Shown here one piece after another: positions 28,844 to 36,727 of a DNA stretch of 64,000 bases (the stretch's first letter is position 1; each line of letters starts with the position of its first letter). Where the stretch lies: positions 1 through 64,000 of the forward strand of contig UQMM01000008.1 in assembly GCA_900542165.1 (NCBI GenBank). The letters are read 5' to 3'. Made by a program: the position numbers and the translations under genes. The notes beneath the pieces are model-generated. The model was not told where the DNA came from. It searched no databases and saw nothing but the letters and a program-made list of their open reading frames with translations. The stretch is from an uncultured Collinsella sp. (lineage in GTDB: Bacteria; Actinomycetota; Coriobacteriia; Coriobacteriales; Coriobacteriaceae).

Positions 28844-30214
28844 GTGGCGTCTGCCGATCGTCCCACGTTGTTTATCAATGCGACCGTCTTGGATGGCTCG
28901 GAGCATATGGAGCCGCAGCCCGATATGGCCGTGGCCGTCGAGCGTGGCATCATCACCTGGATTGGTCCGAGCGCCGTGGCGCAGGCGCCGGCGGGCGCCG
29001 AGGTCATCGACCTGGCAGGGGCGTATCTCATGCCGGGCCTCATCAATATGCATGTGCATCTGTGCGGTTCGGGCAAACCGGTTTCGGCGGGCGATGCGGG
29101 CGCGCTGATGAAGAAGCTCGATAATCCCGTGGGGCGCGCCATCGTGCGCCATATCCTCAAGGGCAGCGCTCAGCAGCAGCTGGCAAGCGGCGTGACCACG
29201 GTGCGCGGCGCGGGCGACCCGCTGTTTGCCGATCTGGCCGTGCGCGATGCTATCGATGCCGGCAAGTATCAAGGTCCTCGTCTGGTGGCGCCGGGAACGG
29301 GCGTCACGGTGCCGGGCGGCCATGGTGCGGGCCTGTTCGCCCAGGTGGCCAACAGTCCCGCCGAGGCAGCCGAACAGGTGCGCGACCTGTATGCGCGCGG
29401 TGCCGACGTCATTAAGCTGTTCGTGACGGGCGGCGTGTTCGATGCGACCGAGGTGGGCGAGCCGGGCGTGCTGCGTATGCCGGTGGAGGTTGCCGCGGCG
29501 GCATGCAAGGCGGCGCACGATATGGGCCTTCCGGTTATGGCCCATGTCGAGAGTACCGAGGGCGTGAAGGCCGCGCTTGAGGCCGGCGTTGACACGATTG
29601 AGCACGGCGCTCCGTTGACACCCGAAATCTTGGAGCTGTATCGTGGCGCCGCGGGCACACAGCTCGAGGGGCGTGCGCCGAGTGTGACCTGCACTATCAG
29701 CCCGGCGCTGCCGTTTGTATTGCTCGACCCGGAAAAGACCCATTCGACTGACACGCAAAAGAAGAACGGCGATATCGTGTGCTCGGGTATTATCGAGAGC
29801 GCCCGTGCCGCACTGGAAGCTGGCGTTAAGGTGGGCCTTGGCACGGACTCGAGCTGCCCGTTCGTGACGCAGTACGACATGTGGCGTGAGGTGGCCTATT
29901 TTGCCAAGTATGTCGGCGTGAGCAACGCCTTCGCGCTGCATACGGCTACGCAAGTCAATGCTGAGCTGCTGGGGCTGGGCGGCGAGACCGGCACGATTGA
30001 GTGCGGCAAGGCTGCCGATATCTTGGTGACGCGCGAGAACCCGCTCGATGACCTGTGCGCACTGCGTGATCCGACGCACGTGATGTGTCGCGGTGATTTG
30101 GTGCGCAAGCTCAAGGTGAAGCGTATTCCCGAGGTGGACGCCGAGCTCGACGCGATTATGGCCATGCCTGCCGAGGCGTTGGCCGAGGAGCTTGCCCGCG
30201 ATGGCGTGGCGTAA
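28844..30214 (+). CDS. Metal-dependent amidohydrolase
   Basis: A 456-residue amidohydrolase-superfamily enzyme of the imidazolonepropionase/prolidase-like branch. Metal ligands and catalytic residues appear in order: INMHVHLCGSG near residue 65 (HxH), VIKLFVTGG near 190 (bridging Lys), MAHVESTEG near 225 and TIEHGAPLT near 245 (His ligands), and GLGTDSS near 327 (catalytic Asp). The substrate cannot be told from sequence; family members hydrolyse cyclic amides or dipeptides. GTG 28844 is chosen because GGGAGGAG lies 6 bases before it; an earlier ATG at 28811 has no site. No pathway genes adjoin it. A bidirectional terminator follows. Confidence 0.88.
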   Translation: MASADRPTLFINATVLDGSEHMEPQPDMAVAVERGIITWIGPSAVAQAPAGAEVIDLAGAYLMPGLINMHVHLCGSGKPVSAGDAGALMKKLDNPVGRAIVRHILKGSAQQQLASGVTTVRGAGDPLFADLAVRDAIDAGKYQGPRLVAPGTGVTVPGGHGAGLFAQVANSPAEAAEQVRDLYARGADVIKLFVTGGVFDATEVGEPGVLRMPVEVAAAACKAAHDMGLPVMAHVESTEGVKAALEAGVDTIEHGAPLTPEILELYRGAAGTQLEGRAPSVTCTISPALPFVLLDPEKTHSTDTQKKNGDIVCSGIIESARAALEAGVKVGLGTDSSCPFVTQYDMWREVAYFAKYVGVSNAFALHTATQVNAELLGLGGETGTIECGKAADILVTRENPLDDLCALRDPTHVMCRGDLVRKLKVKRIPEVDAELDAIMAMPAEALAEELARDGVA

Positions 30215-30265
30215 GCGCGCGATATGGCGATGCGACAAAGGGACAATCCTTTTGTCATAATCAGA

Positions 30266-30303
30266 AAAAGCCGAGGTCCCAGTGCGAGGCCTCGGCTTTT
30301 ATT
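30266..30303. terminator. Bidirectional terminator between convergent genes
   Basis: AAAAGCCGAGG pairs with CCTCGGCTTTT; A's on one side and T's on the other allow termination in both directions, ending the amidohydrolase gene and the minus-strand gene at 30322. Confidence 0.8.
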
Positions 30304-30321
30304 TGTCCCATGGTATGGCAG

Positions 30322-30795
30322 CTATGAGCGCGTCTCCATCTTGGCATGGCACTTGGGGCAGGTGACGCGGATCTTGCCTTTGCCCTTGGGAACGGAGAGC
30401 ATCTGGCCGCAGTTGGGGCACTTAAGATAGGCCGTGGTCTTGCGGCCCTTCCACATCTTCTTGGCTGTGCGCTTGGCACGTTCAAAGTCTTCCTTGCTAG
30501 TACCGGCTGCGCGCGAGGCGTTGGCCGCTGCAGCTCCGCCGCCCAAGCTAGCTACAAACTTGCCCAAGCCGGGTACGTTTGCAGTCGCGGCGACAAAGGC
30601 CTCGTTCTCCTTGTGGCGTGCGTCGATATTTTTGGACAGGCCGCGCAGCACGCCAATCACGATTACGGCGATGGCAATCCAGCTGAGCCACTGGATGCGG
30701 GCTATCGATCCGATCATCGCGATGACGATGCCGGCAAAACCCATCACGATGGTGAGTTCATCGGCACCATTGCGACCCTTCATAAAGTCATTCAT
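30322..30795 (-). CDS. Membrane protein with C-terminal zinc ribbon
   Basis: A 157-residue protein. Two hydrophobic helices (residues about 14-31 and 33-50; FAGIVIAMIGSIA, WIAIAVIVIGVL) are followed by a basic linker and a zinc-ribbon of the form CPNCGQML...CPKCHAKM at about 124-152. The last domain is typical of rubredoxin/zinc-ribbon adaptors; its partner is unknown. AAAGGC lies before ATG 30795. It follows csoR on the same strand at 147 bases and may be read through from it, but a palindrome separates them. Confidence 0.8.
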   Translation of the reverse strand: MNDFMKGRNGADELTIVMGFAGIVIAMIGSIARIQWLSWIAIAVIVIGVLRGLSKNIDARHKENEAFVAATANVPGLGKFVASLGGGAAAANASRAAGTSKEDFERAKRTAKKMWKGRKTTAYLKCPNCGQMLSVPKGKGKIRVTCPKCHAKMETRS

Positions 30796-30850
30796 GCAAA
30801 TTGCCTTTCGTTCGATATGCTGCACGCCTTTATACCCGATTTAGAGCAAG

Positions 30851-30931
30851 GGGGACAGGTTAATCTGTACCAATGTGGTGCAAACATACCTGTCCCCGGA
30901 ATACCAAGACGGTGCAAAGAAGTCTGTCCCC
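30851..30931. repeat. GGGGACAGGT palindrome plus tandem half unit
   Basis: GGGGACAGGT (30851-30860) pairs perfectly with ACCTGTCCCC (30888-30897). The half unit GGTGCAAACATACCTGTCCCC at 30877-30897 is repeated as GGTGCAAAGAAGTCTGTCCCC at 30911-30931. This belongs to the GTCCCC-type elements also seen at 1281, 13469 and 41844. Confidence 0.7.
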
Positions 30932-30941
30932 AATGCCCCAA

Positions 30942-31214
30942 TTACTTGGAGAGCTTGTCGACGACGCGTTCGATTTCGGCGAGCTTGGCGGCTTTGAGGT
31001 CTTCGTCGCCCGATTCGATTGCCGAAGTCACGCAGCCCTCGATATGCGCCTTGAGCACGTCGGCGTTAATGCGCGCGAGGAGCGCCTGCGTTGCCATGAG
31101 CTGCGTGGAAATATCGACGCAGTAACGGTCCTCCTCGACCATCCGCAAGATGCCGTCGATCTGGCCGCGTGCCGTCTTGAGCATGCGGGTCACCGATTTA
31201 TGGTCTGCCATCAT
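30942..31214 (-). CDS. csoR: Copper-sensing repressor CsoR
   Basis: A 90-residue all-helical repressor of the CsoR/RcnR family. The Cu(I)-binding set C-H-C is present: Cys in DRYCVDIST near residue 31, His and Cys in AHIEGCV near residues 56-60. Cu(I) binding releases the repressor from DNA. GAGGA lies 6 bases before ATG 31214. It is the third gene of copA-copZ-csoR on the minus strand; the operator is upstream of copA at 34117. Whether this gene is read only from the copA promoter is not shown, since a 67-bp palindrome lies between it and copZ. Confidence 0.93.
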   Translation of the reverse strand: MMADHKSVTRMLKTARGQIDGILRMVEEDRYCVDISTQLMATQALLARINADVLKAHIEGCVTSAIESGDEDLKAAKLAEIERVVDKLSK

Positions 31215-31256
31215 GTCGGGTCCTCGTTTCTGGTCGATCTTCCGGATGTCCCCGTC

Positions 31257-31323
31257 AGTTGCGGTGAAATACGGACCGTTTAAAGGCCTAGGGCGGCACA
31301 ACAGTCCGTATTTCACCGCAACT
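31257..31323. repeat. 67-bp palindromic element, copy 2
   Basis: Arms AGTTGCGGTGAAATACGGAC and GTCCGTATTTCACCGCAACT at the two ends pair perfectly over 20 bases. The total length is 67, the same as the copy at 17702-17768. It lies between copZ and csoR, inside the copper operon. Confidence 0.85.
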
Positions 31324-31349
31324 TCTGAGGATTCAGTAGGCAGCGACTG

Positions 31350-31571
31350 CTATGCGGCGGTCACCGAAAGGGCGTGGAACTTCTCGCCGGCGCCCTCGAC
31401 AGCGGCGGTGAGCTGCTCGACGGTCACGGTGTCGGCGCACTCCACCTGGACGGTCTGGGTCTCGTGATCGGCGTCGGCGTCGGTCACGCCGGCCACGTTG
31501 AGCAACGCCGTCTCGACGGTGGCGTCGCAATGGCCGCACATGAGGCCGGAAGTCTTGATTGTGTAACGCAT
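31350..31571 (-). CDS. copZ: Copper chaperone (heavy-metal-associated domain)
   Basis: A 73-residue single HMA-domain protein with metal-binding MCGHC at residues 11-15 in place of the usual MTCxxC spacing (Cys-x-x-Cys preserved as CGHC). It would pass Cu(I) to the N-terminal HMA domain of CopA. GGGAGGAA lies 6 bases before ATG 31571. It follows copA on the minus strand at about 147 bases. Confidence 0.92.
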   Translation of the reverse strand: MRYTIKTSGLMCGHCDATVETALLNVAGVTDADADHETQTVQVECADTVTVEQLTAAVEGAGEKFHALSVTAA

Positions 31572-31718
31572 GGGTATTCCTCCCTGTTGTGTCGGCTTTC
31601 CCAGGCACCCGACCTTGACCTTCAAGCCGTCGCTCGCGTACCAAAGTGCGCGTCGCTCCTCTTTCGGGTCAATCTCGGGCGTCTGGAAAACCCGTTCTAG
31701 ATGGACTTAATGGTGAGC

Positions 31719-34058
31719 CTATTTTGCCACTTTTGGCTTAAAGGATTTTAAGCGCAGCGCATTGCTTACGACGCAGACACTCGACAGGCTCATGGCCGCG
31801 GCGCCAAACATCGGCGAGAGCTGCCAACCGGTGAGGGGGAAGAACACGCCCGCCGCCAGCGGAATGCCGATGCCGTTGTAGAACAGCGCCCAGAACAGGT
31901 CCTGCTTGATGTTGCGAATTGTGGCGCGCGACAGCTCGATGGCACGGGCGACGTCCATGAGGTCGCTGCGCATGAGTACCACGTCGGCGCCCTCCTTGGC
32001 GATGTCTGCGCCGGTGCCGATAGCAAGGCCCACGTCGGCGCGCGCCAGGGCGGGGGAGTCATTGATACCGTCGCCCACCATGGCGACCTTGCTGCCCGCA
32101 TCCTGCAGCTCGCGTACGTGGTGCTCCTTGTCGGCGGGGAGGACGTCGGCGATGACCTGTTCGCTGCTCAGCCCCACGCGGCGGGCGATTGCTTCGGCGG
32201 TGACTCGGTTGTCGCCGGTGAGCATGCGCACGTCGACGCCAAGCGAGCGCAGTGCGGCGATGGCTCCGGCACTCGTTTCCTTGACCTCGTCAGCCACGGC
32301 AATGGTGCCGGCAAGCTCGCCGTTCTTGGCAAAGAACAGCGGCGTCTTGCCCTCGGCGGCGAACTGTTCGGCAAGACCCGCGGGCACCTTCGCGCCCAGC
32401 TCGTTCATCAGGCGCATATTGCCGGCGGCAATGGCGTTTTGCCCCTCGCGCGCCGTAACGCCTCGCCCGGGCACGGCGGCAAAGTCCTCGACGGCGCGCG
32501 CGACAATCCCTCGCGTCTCGCACTCGGCCATAATCGCCTCGGCCAGCGGGTGTTCGCTTGAGCGCTCCAGCGCGGCGGCCAGCTTGAGTAGCGCCTTTTC
32601 GCTCATGGCGGGCGATCCGTCGGCGCGCGTGGCTACCACGATATCGGTCACGGCAGGCTTGCCGCGGGTGACCGTGCCCGTCTTATCGAGCACCACGGTG
32701 CCCACGCTGCGCAGGTTCTCCAGCGCCTCGGCGCTCTTAAACAGAATGCCCATCTCGGCGCCCTTGCCGGTGCCGACCATAATGGCGACGGGCGTGGCCA
32801 GGCCCAGCGCGCACGGGCAGCTGATCACCAGCACGGCGACGGCGGAGGTAAGCGCTTCGTTGATGCTTCCGGTCAGCACCATCCACACCACAAAGGTCAC
32901 GGCCGAGATCGCGAATACTACGGGCACGAACACGCCGGCGACCTTGTCGGCCATGCGGGCGATGGGCGCCTTGGTGGCGTTGGCGTCCTCGACGAGCTGG
33001 ATAATCTTGGCGAGCGACGTGTCGGCGCCCACACGCGTGGCGCGGAAGGTAAACGAGCCCGTGCGGTTGACCGTGGCCGCATTGACAGTGTCGCCGGCGG
33101 TCTTCTCCACGGGGATGGACTCGCCGGTCAGTGCACTTTCGTCCACGGCCGAAGCGCCCTCGAGTACCACGCCGTCGACAGGGATGGACTCGCCGGGGCG
33201 CACACGCAGCACCTGGCCGGGCAGAATGGCATCGACATCGACGGTGGTCTCGGTACCGTCGACGGCCACGACGGTCGCGGTCTTGGGCGCCAGGTCAATG
33301 AGCGCCTCGATGGCGCCGCCAGTCTTGGATTTGCTGCGTGTCTCGAGATATTTGCCTACGGTGACGAGCGACAAGATCGTGCCGGCGCTCTCAAAATACA
33401 GATTGTCCATGCTCGTCATCATGGCCTCGTGGACCTGACCCGCGGCTAATTGGTCGGCCATGATGAACATGGCGTAGAGCGACCAGGCGATGGACGCGGT
33501 GGCGCCGACGGCGATGAGGGCGTCCATGGTGGGCGCGCCGTGCGCGAGCGATTTAAACCCGTTGATAAAGTACGCGTTGTTGACGTAGACGATGGGAATG
33601 AGCAGGACGAGCTCGGTGAGAGCGAGCGTCATGCTGTGGGTGTGGTCGGTGAAGATGCCGGGCAGCGGCCAGCCGAGCATGTGCCCCATGCCTATGTAGA
33701 ACAGTGGGATGAGGAAGACGATCGAGACGATGAGGCGGGTGCGCATGGCAGAGGCGGCGGCCTCCAACTTTTTGGTGGGCGACTCCATATGGGCGGCGCC
33801 GGACCTGGCTTGCGCACTTCCGCTTTGGACAGCGTCGGTGCCCGTGCTGACGGGCGAGGCCGAGTAGCCAGCGCGATCGACGGCGGTGCAGATGTCGTCG
33901 GGGGTGACCTGCGCGGGGTCATAGTTCACCAGCATGGAACCGGCGAGCAGATTGACCGCGACGCTCTCGACGCCGTCGAGCTTGCTCACGGCACGGTCTA
34001 CGTGCGCCTGGCAGGCGGCACACGTCATGCCACCCACATCGAATTTATCTTGAGCCAT
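31719..34058 (-). CDS. copA: Copper-exporting P1B-type ATPase
   Basis: A 779-residue P-type ATPase that exports Cu(I). The N-terminal HMA domain (residues about 3-68) has GMTCAACQAHVDRA. Membrane helices follow at about 115-240. The transmembrane metal site CPC is in VISCPCALGLATP near residue 423, the phosphorylation motif DKTGTVTRG near 465, the HP motif SEHPLAEAI near 525, and the hinge GDGINDSPAL near 680. GAGAAG lies 4 bases before the ATG. It is first in the minus-strand operon copA-copZ-csoR and carries a CsoR-type operator in its promoter. Confidence 0.96.
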   Translation of the reverse strand: MAQDKFDVGGMTCAACQAHVDRAVSKLDGVESVAVNLLAGSMLVNYDPAQVTPDDICTAVDRAGYSASPVSTGTDAVQSGSAQARSGAAHMESPTKKLEAAASAMRTRLIVSIVFLIPLFYIGMGHMLGWPLPGIFTDHTHSMTLALTELVLLIPIVYVNNAYFINGFKSLAHGAPTMDALIAVGATASIAWSLYAMFIMADQLAAGQVHEAMMTSMDNLYFESAGTILSLVTVGKYLETRSKSKTGGAIEALIDLAPKTATVVAVDGTETTVDVDAILPGQVLRVRPGESIPVDGVVLEGASAVDESALTGESIPVEKTAGDTVNAATVNRTGSFTFRATRVGADTSLAKIIQLVEDANATKAPIARMADKVAGVFVPVVFAISAVTFVVWMVLTGSINEALTSAVAVLVISCPCALGLATPVAIMVGTGKGAEMGILFKSAEALENLRSVGTVVLDKTGTVTRGKPAVTDIVVATRADGSPAMSEKALLKLAAALERSSEHPLAEAIMAECETRGIVARAVEDFAAVPGRGVTAREGQNAIAAGNMRLMNELGAKVPAGLAEQFAAEGKTPLFFAKNGELAGTIAVADEVKETSAGAIAALRSLGVDVRMLTGDNRVTAEAIARRVGLSSEQVIADVLPADKEHHVRELQDAGSKVAMVGDGINDSPALARADVGLAIGTGADIAKEGADVVLMRSDLMDVARAIELSRATIRNIKQDLFWALFYNGIGIPLAAGVFFPLTGWQLSPMFGAAAMSLSSVCVVSNALRLKSFKPKVAK

Positions 34059-34105
34059 GGCTTCTCCTTTCTGTAGTTCGGTGTTGGAATTGTTAACCTG
34101 CCGAT

Positions 34106-34133
34106 ACTATACACCCATACCCCCTGGGGGTGT
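34106..34133 (-). promoter_or_regulatory. copA promoter with CsoR-type operator
   Basis: On the minus strand TATAGT at 34111-34106 serves as -10. The near-palindrome ATACCCCCTGGGGGTGT at 34117-34133, a G-tract/C-tract pattern typical of CsoR operators, covers the region just upstream, between -10 and -35. Binding of CsoR there would block RNA polymerase until Cu(I) is present. Confidence 0.75.
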
Positions 34134-34211
34134 CTAGTGGAGATTGAAATGTATGACATTTCGTTATTGGTTGAGCTGATGGCCAGGTCGGCGGGCCGTA
34201 GCCGGTCTAAT

Positions 34212-34268
34212 GTCTCAATCTGTAACAACTAGACCCGATTTTGCCGAATAACTGTTACAGATCGAGAC
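34212..34268. repeat. 57-bp palindromic element, copy 4 of 7 (array member 1)
   Basis: GTCTCAATCTGTAAC and GTTACAGATCGAGAC flank a 27-base centre. It is the first of three copies in a row between copA and the kinase gene; this 413-base gap has no gene. Confidence 0.85.
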
Positions 34269-34292
34269 AGACCGTCCGCGGTCAACTCAAAT

Positions 34293-34349
34293 GTCTCGAT
34301 CTGTAACATCTAGAGAGGTTTTTGACCCTTTACTGTTACTGAGTGAGAC
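34293..34349. repeat. 57-bp palindromic element, copy 5 of 7 (array member 2)
   Basis: GTCTCGATCTGTAAC and GTTACTGAGTGAGAC flank a 27-base centre; the right arm has drifted by two bases. Its start is 81 bases after the previous copy. Confidence 0.8.
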
Positions 34350-34372
34350 GTTGTCTCGCGGGATTGGGGTTT

Positions 34373-34429
34373 GTCTCGTTCTGTAGCATCTAGACCTGTA
34401 TCTGCCGAGCTAGTGTTACAAATCGAGAC
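34373..34429. repeat. 57-bp palindromic element, copy 6 of 7 (array member 3)
   Basis: GTCTCGTTCTGTAGC and GTTACAAATCGAGAC flank a 27-base centre; the start is 80 bases after the previous copy. Confidence 0.8.
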
Positions 34430-34471
34430 AACTGCCGGGGAGGGGTCCCGTCACGGCAAGACGCCCGCCGC

Positions 34472-36556
34472 CTAGATACAGAACCCGGGAATCACACAGG
34501 TTAGCTTGTTTGGCTTTTCCGCAGGCGTTGCGTACGTAAAGACGTCGCCGTCGTGGCCCACACGGTTTATGTAGAGCGTGCCTTCGGTCTCCGATGAGTC
34601 GGGGCTCACCGTGCGCTCCCACCAGCAGGTGTCCTTGCCCTTCCACTGGCGGACCATCGTCTCGTTCGTGGAATACGGGCTCACCTTGAGCTCGCGGAAG
34701 AGCTGATACTCCTTGCCCTCGCCGTTGTAGATTTCTGCCAGGTAGTGATAGTCCTTGGCAAACGAATCGGGCGGTTGCGTACCGCACAGCTCGACCATGG
34801 CGGGCAGCCAAAGGGTTGCGGGCAACTCGCTCAGACACGATGCACTGTTGGCGGCGCCAGCGTTATTCGAGACCTTTTTGACAGATTTGATGAGCGCGCG
34901 CAACTTGTTGGGCAGCAGCTTAAGGCCGTCGCCGTCGAGCCATTCCCGCAGCTCGCAAACTGCCCAGCCGGCGCTCGGCGGTTCAGCCGCAGCGTTGCGC
35001 TCGGCAATACCCGCGTCGAACATAAACGTCAGTCCGGCCTTGCCCGTCCCGTCCAGAAGCTCATCGTGACGGATGCCCACAAGCTGCGCGCCGACCTCCA
35101 GCCCGTTGGTGAGTTTCACGCGCTTGGTACACGGATAGGGGATATGCCCATCGGCATCGAGCAGGTGATAGCGCTTGGCAATCTCGCGTGCCTCGCTACG
35201 GGTCTCGGCGGCCTTAATCTTGAGCGAAATCTCCTGCAGCTGATCCCAGGTGTAGTCGTCAAGTGAACCGCGGATGCCGTCGAGGTAGTCGGGGATGCCA
35301 AAGCCATGGGTTGCCGCCCCGATAACGCTGAGCCCCGCAACGGCTGCGATAGCGCCGCCGATAATAAAGCGGCGGCGGGTCATGGCATCGTGGCGGGCCT
35401 GATTCAGGATCTCTCGTGCGCGCTCGCCGGCGACGTCGACCTTAAGGTGCGTGCCAGAATCGATATCAATTGCGGCCTCGTCTCCTGCACCTTCGCGGCC
35501 TTCGGATTCGGCGTCGGTGAGGTATGCCGAGAGCACCTCGAGCATCTGCTGCTCGGTGGGACGATCGCACTGCTCGACTGAGAGACCCTTCATGATGATC
35601 TGGACGAGCGCCTCATCGCCCTCGCAGCGCGGCTCGAGCGGTGCCGGCTTGGTCTTGGTCTTTACGAGATAGAACGAGCCGGTTGCAGCGGCGTCCGTCG
35701 ACTCAAAGTCAAACGGTTTGCGACCGCTGTAGAGCTGGTACAGAATGCTCGAAAGCGCATAGACGTCGATTGCCGGCGAACGGCGAAGGGCCGCGATGCC
35801 TTCGATATCCTGCGTGAGCATCTCGGGCGCGGCGTATGCGGGCGTGGCAAAACGCCAGATGTCGGCGCGCCGGGTGATCGTGTCGTCGCCGAGAGCCATG
35901 GTCGCGGAGCCCATGTCGATGAGGCAGGGGTCAAAGGAACAATCAGCAATCTGCTGCTCGAGCGTTCGGCTGGTGGTGCGGAACATGATATTGGCAGGCG
36001 ACAGGTCGCGATGGATGACCGGATTCACGAGGCCTTGGGTCATCAAGAGCGCACGAAGCACGGCGTTTCCGACGGCGGCGACCATCTGGGTGGTCAGCCC
36101 GCCCGAGGCGTCGTGCGGAAGCAGGGGCAGCGCCTGCTTGAGCGAGGTGCCCTCGACCCACTCCATGAGGATGAGAGGGTCATCCTCGCACGATCCGTAG
36201 CCATAGACGCGCGGAAATCCGCGCAGGTGCGAGACGGTACACAGATGACGGTACTCCTCGAACAGCGCGGCGGTGCTGGCCAGGTGCGCTGCCGATTGCT
36301 CGGCGGAGCGGTCGGGGGCTTGGCCGGAAAGGATAGCGTTGTCCTTGAGCAGCTTGACGGCAAAGACCTCGCCGCTCGTGTTGGTCGCGCGCAGCACGTG
36401 CCCGATGTTGCCGTTGTTGCGGTGGGCCGTCTGGAGAATAAGCGTCATAAACCGACGTTTGGCGTCGTCCTCGGCGCTGGGGTCGACCGCCACGGCGGTA
36501 TCGAACGTATCGAGACGGATGAGTTTGTCGCCATAGGCGCTATCGGTAGTATCCAT
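34472..36556 (-). CDS. Membrane Ser/Thr protein kinase with DUF6273-like C-terminus
   Basis: A 694-residue protein. Residues about 30-345 are a protein kinase: FAVKLLKD (ATP-binding Lys near 68), VIHRDLSPANIMF (catalytic loop near 180), LIDMGSATM (DMG in place of DFG near 214), and YAAPEM. A basic stretch TRRRFIIGG leads into one transmembrane helix (about 395-417). The C-terminal 250 residues show the pattern of DUF6273: WAVCELREWLDGDGLKLLPNKL, a WLPAMVEL block, WWERTVSP and a final CVIPGFCI, the fold of a probable extracytoplasmic sensor or ligand module. AAAGGAAC lies 7 bases before ATG 36556; an upstream in-frame ATG has no such site. It follows the FHA gene on the same strand by 171 bases. 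Confidence 0.85.
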   Translation of the reverse strand: MDTTDSAYGDKLIRLDTFDTAVAVDPSAEDDAKRRFMTLILQTAHRNNGNIGHVLRATNTSGEVFAVKLLKDNAILSGQAPDRSAEQSAAHLASTAALFEEYRHLCTVSHLRGFPRVYGYGSCEDDPLILMEWVEGTSLKQALPLLPHDASGGLTTQMVAAVGNAVLRALLMTQGLVNPVIHRDLSPANIMFRTTSRTLEQQIADCSFDPCLIDMGSATMALGDDTITRRADIWRFATPAYAAPEMLTQDIEGIAALRRSPAIDVYALSSILYQLYSGRKPFDFESTDAAATGSFYLVKTKTKPAPLEPRCEGDEALVQIIMKGLSVEQCDRPTEQQMLEVLSAYLTDAESEGREGAGDEAAIDIDSGTHLKVDVAGERAREILNQARHDAMTRRRFIIGGAIAAVAGLSVIGAATHGFGIPDYLDGIRGSLDDYTWDQLQEISLKIKAAETRSEAREIAKRYHLLDADGHIPYPCTKRVKLTNGLEVGAQLVGIRHDELLDGTGKAGLTFMFDAGIAERNAAAEPPSAGWAVCELREWLDGDGLKLLPNKLRALIKSVKKVSNNAGAANSASCLSELPATLWLPAMVELCGTQPPDSFAKDYHYLAEIYNGEGKEYQLFRELKVSPYSTNETMVRQWKGKDTCWWERTVSPDSSETEGTLYINRVGHDGDVFTYATPAEKPNKLTCVIPGFCI

Positions 36557-36588
36557 GGCGTTCCTTTGTCTGGCATGGGTTGCCGCAC

Positions 36589-36649
36589 GTATACGCGAGC
36601 AGTGCGGATATCGGTAAAGTACCATGATAGCCGCACTGCCCACGTATAC
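36589..36649. repeat. Imperfect palindrome upstream of the kinase gene
   Basis: Arms of 24 bases at 36589-36612 and 36626-36649 (GTATACG...GCGGATATC and GATAGCCGCAC...GTATAC) pair at 21 of 24 positions around a 13-base loop. It covers the region where the kinase promoter would lie and could be an operator or a member of the palindrome family set. Confidence 0.65.
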
Positions 36650-36727
36650 CGCTGAGCATTGTCGTTTACGACGCAGAAGGTAGAAGACGAAAGACGGACG
36701 GCGACCGTCTTCCGATCGCCGTCCGCG

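Noticed and set aside
34212..34429. A CRISPR-like array of three repeats
   Set aside because: The repeats are 57 bp palindromes with diverged centres and arms, the gaps are 23-24 bases, and no cas genes are present. The same element is found singly elsewhere.
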